Part shown: one piece after another, positions 1 to 7,137 of the stretch | Position numbering within the stretch: position 1 is the first letter of the stretch | Layout of the letters: every line of letters starts with the position of its first letter | Source of the DNA: Candidatus Roizmanbacteria bacterium | GTDB lineage: Bacteria; Patescibacteriota; Microgenomatia; UBA1406; GWC2-37-13 | Assembly (NCBI GenBank): GCA_016214055.1 | Contig: JACRPE010000026.1 | Span: forward strand, 1 to 64,000 | Reading direction: 5' to 3' | Length of the DNA stretch: 64,000 nt | Translations under genes and position numbers: made by a program | The notes under the pieces: generated by a model | Database searches by the model: none | Seen by the model: only the letters and a program-made list of their open reading frames with translations | Told to the model about the DNA's origin: nothing

Positions 1-150
1 TCCGTATTTAACTCCCGCCTTATTGATTATCTTCTTTGGTACAATACAAAAAGGGTACATAAAGCATTGGGCAATGTGACACCTATTAATTACCTCTTAC
101 AAGTTCTTCCTCAAGAGTCTCAAATGTATGTGACTTATACAGGTAATTGA
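1..150 (+). pseudogene. 3' end of a DDE transposase/integrase-core gene (cut by the window edge)
   Basis: Frame 1 is open from the first base to a TGA stop at 148-150, giving 49 residues. They contain LLWYNTKRVHKALGNVTP, the typical C-terminal end of the rve/DDE integrase core of IS481- and IS3-like transposases (pattern W-Y-N-x-x-R-x-H-x-A-L-G). Only the tail is visible, so it is not possible to say whether the full gene is intact. The TGA stop overlaps the -35 box of the next gene. Family assignment is good; the exact IS family is uncertain. Confidence 0.75.
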
Positions 151-175
151 CATTCTGAAGTGATTCTTCTATGAT
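147..175 (+). promoter_or_regulatory. Sigma70-type promoter of the beta-propeller gene
   Basis: TTGACA (147-152), 17 bases, TATGAT (170-175), then 6 bases to the ATG at 182. The expected transcription start is at or beside the start codon, so the mRNA should be leaderless. Confidence 0.7.
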
Positions 176-181
176 GAAAGT

Positions 182-2245
182 ATGAACAACAAACGCAACT
201 TTCTGTTAACCTTTCTTGGATTGATAATCGTTTTAATCTTCACGGCACTCCTACTCATATTTTTTCAGAAGTACAAACCTCTTCTTACTTCAGAATCACC
301 CCAATCACCTATCCAAACCGCTATTCCATCGACTCCTTTTGGCAAGTTAGAGAGATTTAAGACAGATGCAGAGTTTAAAGAATATATACAAAAAAGTGAT
401 ACTCAGAGCAACTATAGCGGTGGGATTGCATTTTCCCAAAGTGTACGCATGGAGAAGTCGATAAATGCCTCTCTTGCAGTATCTGGCGGCGGGAGAGAGC
501 CGGATCGGGTATCATCAACCAACGTCCAAGTATTGGGAATAGATGAACCCGATATCATCAAAACAGATGGGAAAAATCTTTACTATTCTCAGCCTGTGCA
601 AAGAATATATGAACCCATCATATTAAACGATAGAAAAGGCGTTGAGCAACAATCGGTACAATCCTCAAAAATGATTGCACCCGGTTTTTTGCCCGACTCT
701 TCCCGTATGCCAACGAAACAAACGGGAGGTATTCTTTCCATCAAACCATTTCCGCCTAAACTCATGTCCAAACTTGGACAAATACCCGTCTCGGGAGATC
801 TTTTACTAGATAAAGACATACTTGTCGTGTTTAATGAAGACGATTACAACAAGCGCGCAGTTGAAGGATATGACGTAACCAATCCTGAGAAACCGGTAAA
901 AAAATGGAGCATGGTCTATGACAAGAATTCTTCTCAAGTCCAAGCTCGGATGTATCAAAATAAACTATATTTAGTAACCCGTTTGAATGCAGGTGGCGAT
1001 ATGCCCTGTCCGATAAGGCCATTTGACATAACAAACGGCCGGGGATTGATTCCGTGCACTCAGATCTATCACCCCACGACCACTGTAAATAGTGATACTG
1101 TATATACGGTTTCAAAGATTAATCCGGCAGATGGAGTAATCGAAAAAAATGTTTCTTTTGTGGGCTCATCAAACGACTCCACCGTATACATGTCAGAAAA
1201 ATCATTTTATCTTACGTATTTCTATAGCGGTGACATAGCTCAGATTATGTATTCATTTGCCGGTCAAAATGCGGATCTGTATCCTCAATATCTGGTAGAT
1301 AAGTTGGCAAAACTGCTGGGATATGATATCAGTACGCAGGCCAAAATGATGGAGGTAACCAACCTTTTCAGTAGGCTCACTATGGGGATGGACGATGATA
1401 AAAGACTCACTTATGAAAACAATATGCAAAATCGTATGAAAAAATTCATGCTCGGCCACGCCCGTGAACTTGAAAAGACGGGGGTCGTGAAGGTCAATAT
1501 CGAGAACTTTGATGTTGAAGCCACCGGAGATGTACCGGGAAAAGTATTGAATCAGTTTGCACTCGATGAGTACAAAGGTGACTTGAGGGTTGCAACCACC
1601 GTAGGTCAAAACAGTTGGTTTGGTAATTTTGGTCAGTTGACCCAATCTTTCAGCGATGTGTATGTGCTCGATCGAAGTCTTAGAACGATAGGAACGGTAA
1701 AAGATTTGGGGAAAACAGAACGGATTTACTCAGTCCGGTTTTTAGCAGATCGGGGATATGTGGTGACGTTCAGGCAGACGGACCCCTTTTATGTACTTGA
1801 TTTGTCCAATCCTAGTAATCCGCAGATTAAAGGAGAACTTAAAATACCCGGATACTCATCCTACCTGCATCCTTTAAGCAATACGTTGCTCGCGGGTATC
1901 GGAAAGGAAGATAATTTCGTAAAGATATCACTATTTGACGTATCGTCACCTGAAAACCCACAGGAAATAGATAGATTTATTCTCACCGAATACTGGTCTG
2001 AGGCACTTAATAATCACCACGCGTTTCTAACGGATGAGAAGCACGAAGTCTTTTTTATACCAGGAGCACGTGGCGGCTATGTATTTTCATACAAGGACAA
2101 AAAGCTTGAGATAAAGAAATCCGTGAGCGATACACAGGTACAACGTGCCGCATATATAAATGATTATTTGTATGTACTAGGACTTACAAAAATAGTTGCT
2201 TTAGATGAAAACAATTGGGAAAAAGTTGGAGAGCTTGAATTGTAA
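182..2245 (+). CDS. Membrane-anchored beta-propeller protein (PF09826-like)
   Basis: 687 residues. An N-terminal membrane segment (about residues 7-29) is followed by a Pro/Ser-rich linker and a large extracytoplasmic domain. Residues 113-130 (NVQVLGIDEPDIIKTDG) are the hallmark opening of the secreted C-terminal beta-propeller family (Beta_propel, PF09826/COG4880). Later blades carry YVLD-type strands followed by DLSNPSNPQIKGELKIPGYS. No catalytic motif is seen; the family's biochemical role is unknown and it probably acts as a cell-surface scaffold. It has its own promoter directly upstream, and its stop (TAA) overlaps the ATG of the next gene by one base, so the two are probably co-transcribed. 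Confidence 0.85.
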   Translation: MNNKRNFLLTFLGLIIVLIFTALLLIFFQKYKPLLTSESPQSPIQTAIPSTPFGKLERFKTDAEFKEYIQKSDTQSNYSGGIAFSQSVRMEKSINASLAVSGGGREPDRVSSTNVQVLGIDEPDIIKTDGKNLYYSQPVQRIYEPIILNDRKGVEQQSVQSSKMIAPGFLPDSSRMPTKQTGGILSIKPFPPKLMSKLGQIPVSGDLLLDKDILVVFNEDDYNKRAVEGYDVTNPEKPVKKWSMVYDKNSSQVQARMYQNKLYLVTRLNAGGDMPCPIRPFDITNGRGLIPCTQIYHPTTTVNSDTVYTVSKINPADGVIEKNVSFVGSSNDSTVYMSEKSFYLTYFYSGDIAQIMYSFAGQNADLYPQYLVDKLAKLLGYDISTQAKMMEVTNLFSRLTMGMDDDKRLTYENNMQNRMKKFMLGHARELEKTGVVKVNIENFDVEATGDVPGKVLNQFALDEYKGDLRVATTVGQNSWFGNFGQLTQSFSDVYVLDRSLRTIGTVKDLGKTERIYSVRFLADRGYVVTFRQTDPFYVLDLSNPSNPQIKGELKIPGYSSYLHPLSNTLLAGIGKEDNFVKISLFDVSSPENPQEIDRFILTEYWSEALNNHHAFLTDEKHEVFFIPGARGGYVFSYKDKKLEIKKSVSDTQVQRAAYINDYLYVLGLTKIVALDENNWEKVGELEL

Positions 2246-2544
2246 TGGATATTGTCATTCATGATGGGTCTGAAGTTGCGGGATCCGCACACATCGTCCT
2301 GTCCGACGACTTAACCGCAAAGATTGAATCCTTCACGGTGTTTCCCGAGTATCGAGGCAAAAAAGTAGGAAGGTCGCTCATGGAAAAAATTGAAAGCTAT
2401 TTAAAAGAAAAGAGTGCCAAAAAAAGCATTATTGACTCACCTAAATTTATAAAAGGCTTTTATGAGAAGTTTGGATATGTGCAAGAAGGGTTAGAGTTCA
2501 TGGTGAATGAAGTCCCGACGATAAAAATGGTTAAACATTATTGA
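2245..2544 (+). CDS. Small GNAT-family N-acetyltransferase
   Basis: 99 residues, the minimal GNAT core. FTVFPEYRGKKVGRSLM (about residues 31-47) is motif A, with the R-G-x-x-x-G acetyl-CoA pyrophosphate loop. It is followed by the helix and a FYEKFGYVQEG strand typical of the C-terminal half of the fold. The substrate cannot be inferred. The ATG overlaps the stop of the upstream beta-propeller gene (TAATG), suggesting translational coupling. It ends exactly where the convergent rarA gene ends, with no gap. Confidence 0.8.
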   Translation: MDIVIHDGSEVAGSAHIVLSDDLTAKIESFTVFPEYRGKKVGRSLMEKIESYLKEKSAKKSIIDSPKFIKGFYEKFGYVQEGLEFMVNEVPTIKMVKHY

Positions 2545-3747
2545 TTATTTCCAATCGGGGATGTAGTATTTTTTTCCTTTCAGATTCTTCGGCATATATT
2601 CCTGACTAATTTTTTTACCCGTCTCTTTTTCTTGCGCCCAAGGATACCTTACATGCCCCTGCCCATATCCCAAACCCTTCATAACCTTATTACTGGCATT
2701 TCTTAAGTGAAGCGGAATGGGGTCAAGATTTTGTTCATCGATGTCAGACAGGGCTTGTTGAATTCCCGTTGTTGAAGCAATGGATTTTTTTGCCGTGGCA
2801 AGAAATGTAGCCGCTTGTGCCAAAATAAGCCCAGCCTCCGGCCATCCGATCATGTGGACTGCCTGCATAGCGGATGTTGCAACCACCAGTGCAGTCGGTT
2901 GCGCATTTCCGACATCTTCACTTGCAAATATGAGCATGCGTCGTGCAATAAAAATAGGATCTTCTCCTGCTTTTATCATCCGTGCCAAATAATGAAGCGT
3001 TGCATCAGGTTGCCCTCCCCGCATGCTTTTTATGAAAGCTGAGATGGTATCATAATGCCAGTCGCCTTTTTTATCATAATATATTGCTTTTCTTTGAATA
3101 GCCTCCTCCGCAACTTTGAGAGTAATATTTTTACTGAGTGAAGCAGACAACTCAACCGCATTTATGACCGTGCGTGCGTCACCATTACTACTTTTGACTA
3201 AGTGATCAATCGCATCACCGGACCATTTATGTTTTGGATAGAGTTTGGTTGCGTTGATAATAATTTTTTTTACTTCCTCATCAGTGAGTGCATAGAGGAC
3301 GTAGAGTTGACTTCTTGAAATGAGAGGAGCGTTGATTTCAAATCCGGGATTCTCGGTAGTTGCGCCGATTAAAATAATCGTCCCATTTTCCACATGGGGA
3401 AGAAATGCATCCTGTTGACCCTTATTAAACCGGTGAATTTCATCCACAAATAATATTGTTTGTTTTTTGAAAAGAGTCTGGTCGTTCCTAGCTTTTTTGA
3501 CAATTTCCCGGACTTCAGCAACCCCACCCGTAACTGCTGAAAATGAAACAAAGTCTGCATCCACATATTTTGCTATCAGTCGGGCGAGGGTAGTCTTCCC
3601 GCATCCGGGAGGTCCCCACAAAATTATCGAGGTCACTTTTCCTTGCTCCAACATCTTACGCAGAGGCTTTCCTTTGCCCACAAGATGTGATTGCCCAACG
3701 ACTTCATCAAGTGTCTTAGGTCTGAGTTGTTCGGCGAGGGGAATCAT
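2545..3747 (-). CDS. rarA: Replication-associated recombination protein A (MgsA/RarA AAA+ ATPase)
   Basis: 400 residues, close to the usual family length. The clamp-loader-like AAA+ domain carries Walker A GPPGCGKT (45-52) and Walker B VDEIHRF (101-107), followed by the N-K-x-Q-Q-D-A-F-L-P-H-V-E signature of RarA. The C-terminal half has the MgsA tetramerisation region (GEDPIFIARRMLIFASEDVGNA). In the family the protein acts at stalled replication forks. The start overlaps the trpS stop by four bases (ATGA), so it is the last gene of the trpR-trpB2-GNAT-trpS block. Confidence 0.95.
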   Translation of the reverse strand: MIPLAEQLRPKTLDEVVGQSHLVGKGKPLRKMLEQGKVTSIILWGPPGCGKTTLARLIAKYVDADFVSFSAVTGGVAEVREIVKKARNDQTLFKKQTILFVDEIHRFNKGQQDAFLPHVENGTIILIGATTENPGFEINAPLISRSQLYVLYALTDEEVKKIIINATKLYPKHKWSGDAIDHLVKSSNGDARTVINAVELSASLSKNITLKVAEEAIQRKAIYYDKKGDWHYDTISAFIKSMRGGQPDATLHYLARMIKAGEDPIFIARRMLIFASEDVGNAQPTALVVATSAMQAVHMIGWPEAGLILAQAATFLATAKKSIASTTGIQQALSDIDEQNLDPIPLHLRNASNKVMKGLGYGQGHVRYPWAQEKETGKKISQEYMPKNLKGKKYYIPDWK

Positions 3748-4718
3748 GAAAGTCCCATTTTTTCTTTAACTTCATCAACTGTTTTTCTTGCAATTTCTTT
3801 TGCTTTTTGAGTTCCATCTTGGATAACCTTATCTACATATTCTTTGTTTTTTTCGATTTCTATACGTTTTTCCTGGAATGGCTTTAATTCATTATATATC
3901 GCTTCTGTTATTTGGTCTTTTATTGAAATATATTTCAACGTTCCTTTTGCAAGTTCCTCTTCATATTGTTTTTTATATTTAGGAATAAAAAGATTGGCGT
4001 ATGAAAATAAAGTTTTAAGTAATTCTTTACTATCCATGCCAACATATGAGCTTGTTGGTATTGATCTGACTTTTTTTCTAATCTCATCATGTGAATCAGT
4101 CAAATTTATATAGCTTCCCTCAACTGATTTGCTCATTTTTCCCTCCCCCTTCAGTGATGGGACATATTCTCCTTTCGTTGCAAACCGTACCGGTTCAGGA
4201 AAATCAGTACCATACTGTTCATTCATTTTTCGAGCGATTTCGCGCGCGATTTCCAAATGTGGTTCCTGATCTATACCAACTGGGACAAGACCTGCCTTAT
4301 AAACGAGAATATCTGCGGCCATTAAGATTGGATAATTCAGCAGTGCCATTGTGCTCCCTTGCGGATGTTGTTTTATCTTTTCTTTAAATGTGGGAAGGTG
4401 TTGCATGCGCGCAATTGACATGACAGAGGAAAAATAAAAAGCAAGTTCGAAATGTTCATTCACCTCAGCCTGTTGAAAGATAATGCTTTTTTCCGGATCA
4501 AGACCCGCGGCGAGATAATCGATGATAACTTCGCGACGATTCACTTTTAATTCATTTGCATGGTAAGGTGTTGTGACTGTGTGAGCGTCGGCCACCATAT
4601 AAAGCGTTTTATATTGCGGGTCATTTTGAAGTTCAAGCATGCCTTTTACCGCACCTAAATAATTTCCCAGGTGAAGACGCCCCGTTGCTCGTATACCTGA
4701 AAGTACAGATTTTTTCAT
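3744..4718 (-). CDS. trpS: Tryptophanyl-tRNA synthetase
   Basis: 324 residues from the ATG at 4718. Class I synthetase: TGRLHLGN (13-19, the HIGH-type motif) and KMSKS (194-198). Characteristic TrpRS blocks include MALLNYPILMAADILVYKA and VPVGIDQEPHLE. A longer frame could begin at a TTG at 4733, but a perfect TATAAT lies 6 bases before the ATG at 4718 and overlaps that TTG, so the shorter start is preferred. It sits in one minus-strand block with a TrpR-like repressor and a TrpB2-type enzyme, so the block is themed around tryptophan. Confidence 0.96.
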   Translation of the reverse strand: MKKSVLSGIRATGRLHLGNYLGAVKGMLELQNDPQYKTLYMVADAHTVTTPYHANELKVNRREVIIDYLAAGLDPEKSIIFQQAEVNEHFELAFYFSSVMSIARMQHLPTFKEKIKQHPQGSTMALLNYPILMAADILVYKAGLVPVGIDQEPHLEIAREIARKMNEQYGTDFPEPVRFATKGEYVPSLKGEGKMSKSVEGSYINLTDSHDEIRKKVRSIPTSSYVGMDSKELLKTLFSYANLFIPKYKKQYEEELAKGTLKYISIKDQITEAIYNELKPFQEKRIEIEKNKEYVDKVIQDGTQKAKEIARKTVDEVKEKMGLS

Positions 4719-4724
4719 AGAATT

Positions 4725-4730
4725 ATTATA
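4725..4730 (-). promoter_or_regulatory. -10 box of trpS
   Basis: TATAAT on the minus strand, 6 bases before the trpS ATG at 4718. No convincing -35 hexamer is seen at 17-18 bases, so it may be weak or activator-dependent. It sets the start choice for trpS. Confidence 0.5.
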
Positions 4731-4737
4731 CAAACTT

Positions 4738-5418
4738 TTAACAAGTTGGACGACCGATTATAAAAACTGCATCACGTGGCCCAACATGCATATCAAAAAA
4801 TGTATTTATGTTTGCATGTTTTGATCGGGGCCGAGTGTCATTGAGTGGGTGTTCGTAGGCGTCCCTTGTTACCAAAGTTTCTGGACTCATCACCCCATTC
4901 ATGTTAAGGTGGGCGCGCAACATGTTTGCCGCTGAGATAATATCGGGAACTGGTTCAGCTGTGATTGGATATATGGGGTCACAATAAGATGCCCTTGCCG
5001 CTGCAACCACCGGATTTTGAGTTCGACCCGCAACAAGATCAACTCGGTAGCCACTCGCTTTCATATGAAGCACTGCTTCTCTTGACAAAGCGGTCCCAAT
5101 TCCAGAACTTTGGCAGTCTTTTCTGATAACTAATCCGGAAACATAAAGTATTCCGGACTCACCATCTTGGAGGTGATCAAAGCTTCCAAAACCAACCGGT
5201 ATTCCAAGGGTATCATAGGCAAGGAGTACGCGGTGTCCTTCCAAATGATTGCGGACATCATGCTCAAACTCTCTTGTTATGTGTGGAACACCAAATGCAC
5301 TTGCTGCAACTTGTATTCCATGGGCCACATATTTACGGTCAGTGAATGGGTCAAAATCAACTCCAACAATTTTAAGATTTTGGCCCTTAACTTCTATTGT
5401 TTTATTGGATTCTGTCAT
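4738..5418 (-). CDS. GNAT-family acetyltransferase of unknown substrate
   Basis: 226 residues. SGLVIRKDCQSSGIGTALS (about 94-112) matches GNAT motif A, with the Q-x-x-G-I-G acetyl-CoA loop at 103-108. The C-terminal 90 residues (after NPVVAAARASY) are not recognised and make the protein longer than a minimal GNAT. It lies 6 bases after trpB2 and about 20 bases before trpS, so it is probably co-transcribed with both. The sequence does not show whether it modifies an amino acid, a protein or a tRNA-related substrate. Confidence 0.7.
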   Translation of the reverse strand: MTESNKTIEVKGQNLKIVGVDFDPFTDRKYVAHGIQVAASAFGVPHITREFEHDVRNHLEGHRVLLAYDTLGIPVGFGSFDHLQDGESGILYVSGLVIRKDCQSSGIGTALSREAVLHMKASGYRVDLVAGRTQNPVVAAARASYCDPIYPITAEPVPDIISAANMLRAHLNMNGVMSPETLVTRDAYEHPLNDTRPRSKHANINTFFDMHVGPRDAVFIIGRPTC

Positions 5419-5424
5419 ATTTAT

Positions 5425-6732
5425 TTACAATGAATGATGTAAAAACTTATCATAACCATTCAGATCCAATAAGCCATGGCCGGAGAGGTTAAAAAGAATT
5501 ACTTTTTTCTTTCCTTCTTTTTTTGCAGTTATCGCCTCATCGATTGCAGCCTTTATGGCATGACATGATTCGGGAGCGGGTATTATTCCTTCACAGCGGG
5601 CAAAATCAATCCCCGCCTGAAAAACTTGTTTTTGATCATAGGCGATTGCCTCCATCAATTTCTCGTTATATAAAAATGAGATCAAAGGAGACATCCCGTG
5701 ATATCTTAAGCCCCCTGCATGGATGGGAGAGGGCACAAAATCGCTTCCCAAGGTATACATTTTCAAAAGGGGAGTCATCTGTGCCGTATCACCAAAATCA
5801 TATTGATACCTACCCTTCGTAAGGGATGGACAAGAGGTGGGTTCGACCCCAATAAATCTCGTTTTATTTTTTTCCTTTAGGGTGTCTGCTAAAAACGGAA
5901 AAGAAATACCCGCAAAATTACTTCCTCCCCCCACACAGCCGATGATAATGTCAGGATATTCGCCGGCTTTTTCCATCTGTTTCTTTGCTTCAATTCCTAT
6001 TACCGTCTGGTGCAATAAAACATGATTTAAGACGCTTCCAAGGGCGTACTTTGATCCTTTTGTCTTCATAACCGTCTCAAGCGCTTCACTTATGGCAATT
6101 CCCAAACTTCCGGTATGATTTGGATTGGTCTGTAACATTTTCCTTCCAAATTCTGTTTTAAGTGAAGGACTTGCGGTGACATCTGCTCCATATATCTGCA
6201 TGACGGTTTTGCGATGGGGTTTTTGATCATAAGAGACCCTCACCATGAATATATGACATTTGAGATCAAAAAAATTACAGGCAAGACTCAGTGCTGATCC
6301 GAACTGACCTGCGCCCGTTTCAGCAATAAGCGTCTTCACTCCTTCCTTTTTGTTGTAGTATGCCTGTGCAAGGGTAGTGTTTAACTTATGAGCACCTGTT
6401 GGGGCAACTCCCTCATATTTGTAATAAATATGCGCAGGAGTATTGAGCATTTTTTCCAAACGATGTGCCCGTATCAACGGAGAGGGTCGATATAATTTGT
6501 AAAGCTCTCTTACTTCGTCAGGAATCGCAATTTTTTCCTCAAGCGATACTTCCTGTTTGATTAACTCCATGGGAAAAATTGCCGATAAATCCTGCGGGCC
6601 CACCGGTTGTTTTGTTGCGGGATTTAATGGGGGATCAGGAAGTTTCCCCAAATATTTATTCAAATAATAGGAAATATTTAAGTAATATTCCGGAATCTCC
6701 GACTCTGATAATGTAATTTGTGTACGTTTCAT
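5425..6732 (-). CDS. trpB2: TrpB2-type tryptophan synthase beta chain (PLP enzyme)
   Basis: 435 residues, the length of the TrpB2 subgroup rather than the roughly 400-residue TrpB1. The PLP lysine is K116 in TGAHKLN. AETGAGQFGSALS (137-149) is the TrpB glutamate/substrate loop, and CVGGGSNFAG (about 267-275) is the PLP-phosphate loop. The family condenses indole and serine to tryptophan. No trpA or other trp biosynthesis gene is visible, so the likely role is salvage of indole (inference). It lies downstream of the TrpR-like gene, separated from it by a terminator-like hairpin, and upstream of trpS. Confidence 0.92.
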   Translation of the reverse strand: MKRTQITLSESEIPEYYLNISYYLNKYLGKLPDPPLNPATKQPVGPQDLSAIFPMELIKQEVSLEEKIAIPDEVRELYKLYRPSPLIRAHRLEKMLNTPAHIYYKYEGVAPTGAHKLNTTLAQAYYNKKEGVKTLIAETGAGQFGSALSLACNFFDLKCHIFMVRVSYDQKPHRKTVMQIYGADVTASPSLKTEFGRKMLQTNPNHTGSLGIAISEALETVMKTKGSKYALGSVLNHVLLHQTVIGIEAKKQMEKAGEYPDIIIGCVGGGSNFAGISFPFLADTLKEKNKTRFIGVEPTSCPSLTKGRYQYDFGDTAQMTPLLKMYTLGSDFVPSPIHAGGLRYHGMSPLISFLYNEKLMEAIAYDQKQVFQAGIDFARCEGIIPAPESCHAIKAAIDEAITAKKEGKKKVILFNLSGHGLLDLNGYDKFLHHSL

Positions 6733-6760
6733 AATGTAAAAGTAATGTTTATAAATAAAA

Positions 6761-6782
6761 AACCTCCCGTATATGGGAGGTT
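6761..6782 (-). terminator. Rho-independent terminator (possible attenuator) between trpR and trpB2
   Basis: Inverted repeat AACCTCCC/GGGAGGTT: an 8-bp stem and 6-base loop, followed on the minus strand by a T-rich run (TTTTTATTTAT). It follows the trpR stop and precedes the trpB2 ATG by 28 bases. It either ends the trpR transcript or meters read-through into trpB2-trpS. No clear promoter is seen between it and trpB2. Confidence 0.75.
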
Positions 6783-6806
6783 ACAGTCGATCAAAATAAT
6801 GAAAGA

Positions 6807-7094
6807 CTAATCCCCCGCTTGAGGAGGTCGCCAACCTTTTTCGGTTATAGAACTGAATCTTCCTTTTGCAATTTCTTTCGATCCGCGAGTAACTGTGGCT
6901 ACTCCGATTCCCAACTTCTCCGCAATTTCATGTTGAGGAATTCCCTTCTTCAACATTTTCACAATCTGAAGACGAGTAGATATTTCATCGAGTTCCTGAG
7001 GTGTCAAAACCCCATGTAAAAAGTTCTCCATTTCTTTCGCTGAAGATATTGAAGTAAATACATTCACGAGTTCTTTAAAATAACTGGGTTTCAT
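6807..7094 (-). CDS. trpR: TrpR-like repressor (Trp repressor / YerC superfamily)
   Basis: 95 residues, all helical, with a helix-turn-helix at about 52-77 (IPQHEIAEKLGIGVATVTRG). By hand alignment to E. coli TrpR, the three tryptophan contacts Thr44, Arg54 and Arg84 correspond to Thr31, Arg41 and Arg70. The recognition helix GIGVATVTRGS is nearly identical to the E. coli GAGIATITRGS. Ser88 is replaced by Glu74, and one residue is missing in the turn before the HTH. The promoter contains a palindrome with E. coli trp-operator half-sites, so autoregulation is likely. The downstream neighbours trpB2 and trpS fit a tryptophan-sensing role. The related YerC proteins of Firmicutes are an alternative assignment, but the operator argues for a true TrpR. 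Confidence 0.88.
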   Translation of the reverse strand: MKPSYFKELVNVFTSISSAKEMENFLHGVLTPQELDEISTRLQIVKMLKKGIPQHEIAEKLGIGVATVTRGSKEIAKGRFSSITEKGWRPPQAGD

Positions 7095-7103
7095 ACAAAT
7101 ACC

Positions 7104-7132
7104 AGTATACTAGTATGCTAGTATTTTGTCAA
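7104..7132 (-). promoter_or_regulatory. trpR promoter with embedded trp operator
   Basis: On the minus strand: TTGACA (7127-7132), exactly 17 bases, TATACT (7104-7109), then 9 bases to the trpR ATG. The spacer carries the palindrome ATACTAGCATACTAGTAT (7107-7124). Its half-sites TACTAG and CTAGTA and its 4-bp centre match the architecture of the E. coli trp operator (GTACTAG-TTAA-CTAGTAC). A repressor bound here would cover the space between the -35 and -10 boxes. The expected mRNA is nearly leaderless. Confidence 0.85.
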
Positions 7133-7137
7133 GGGGA

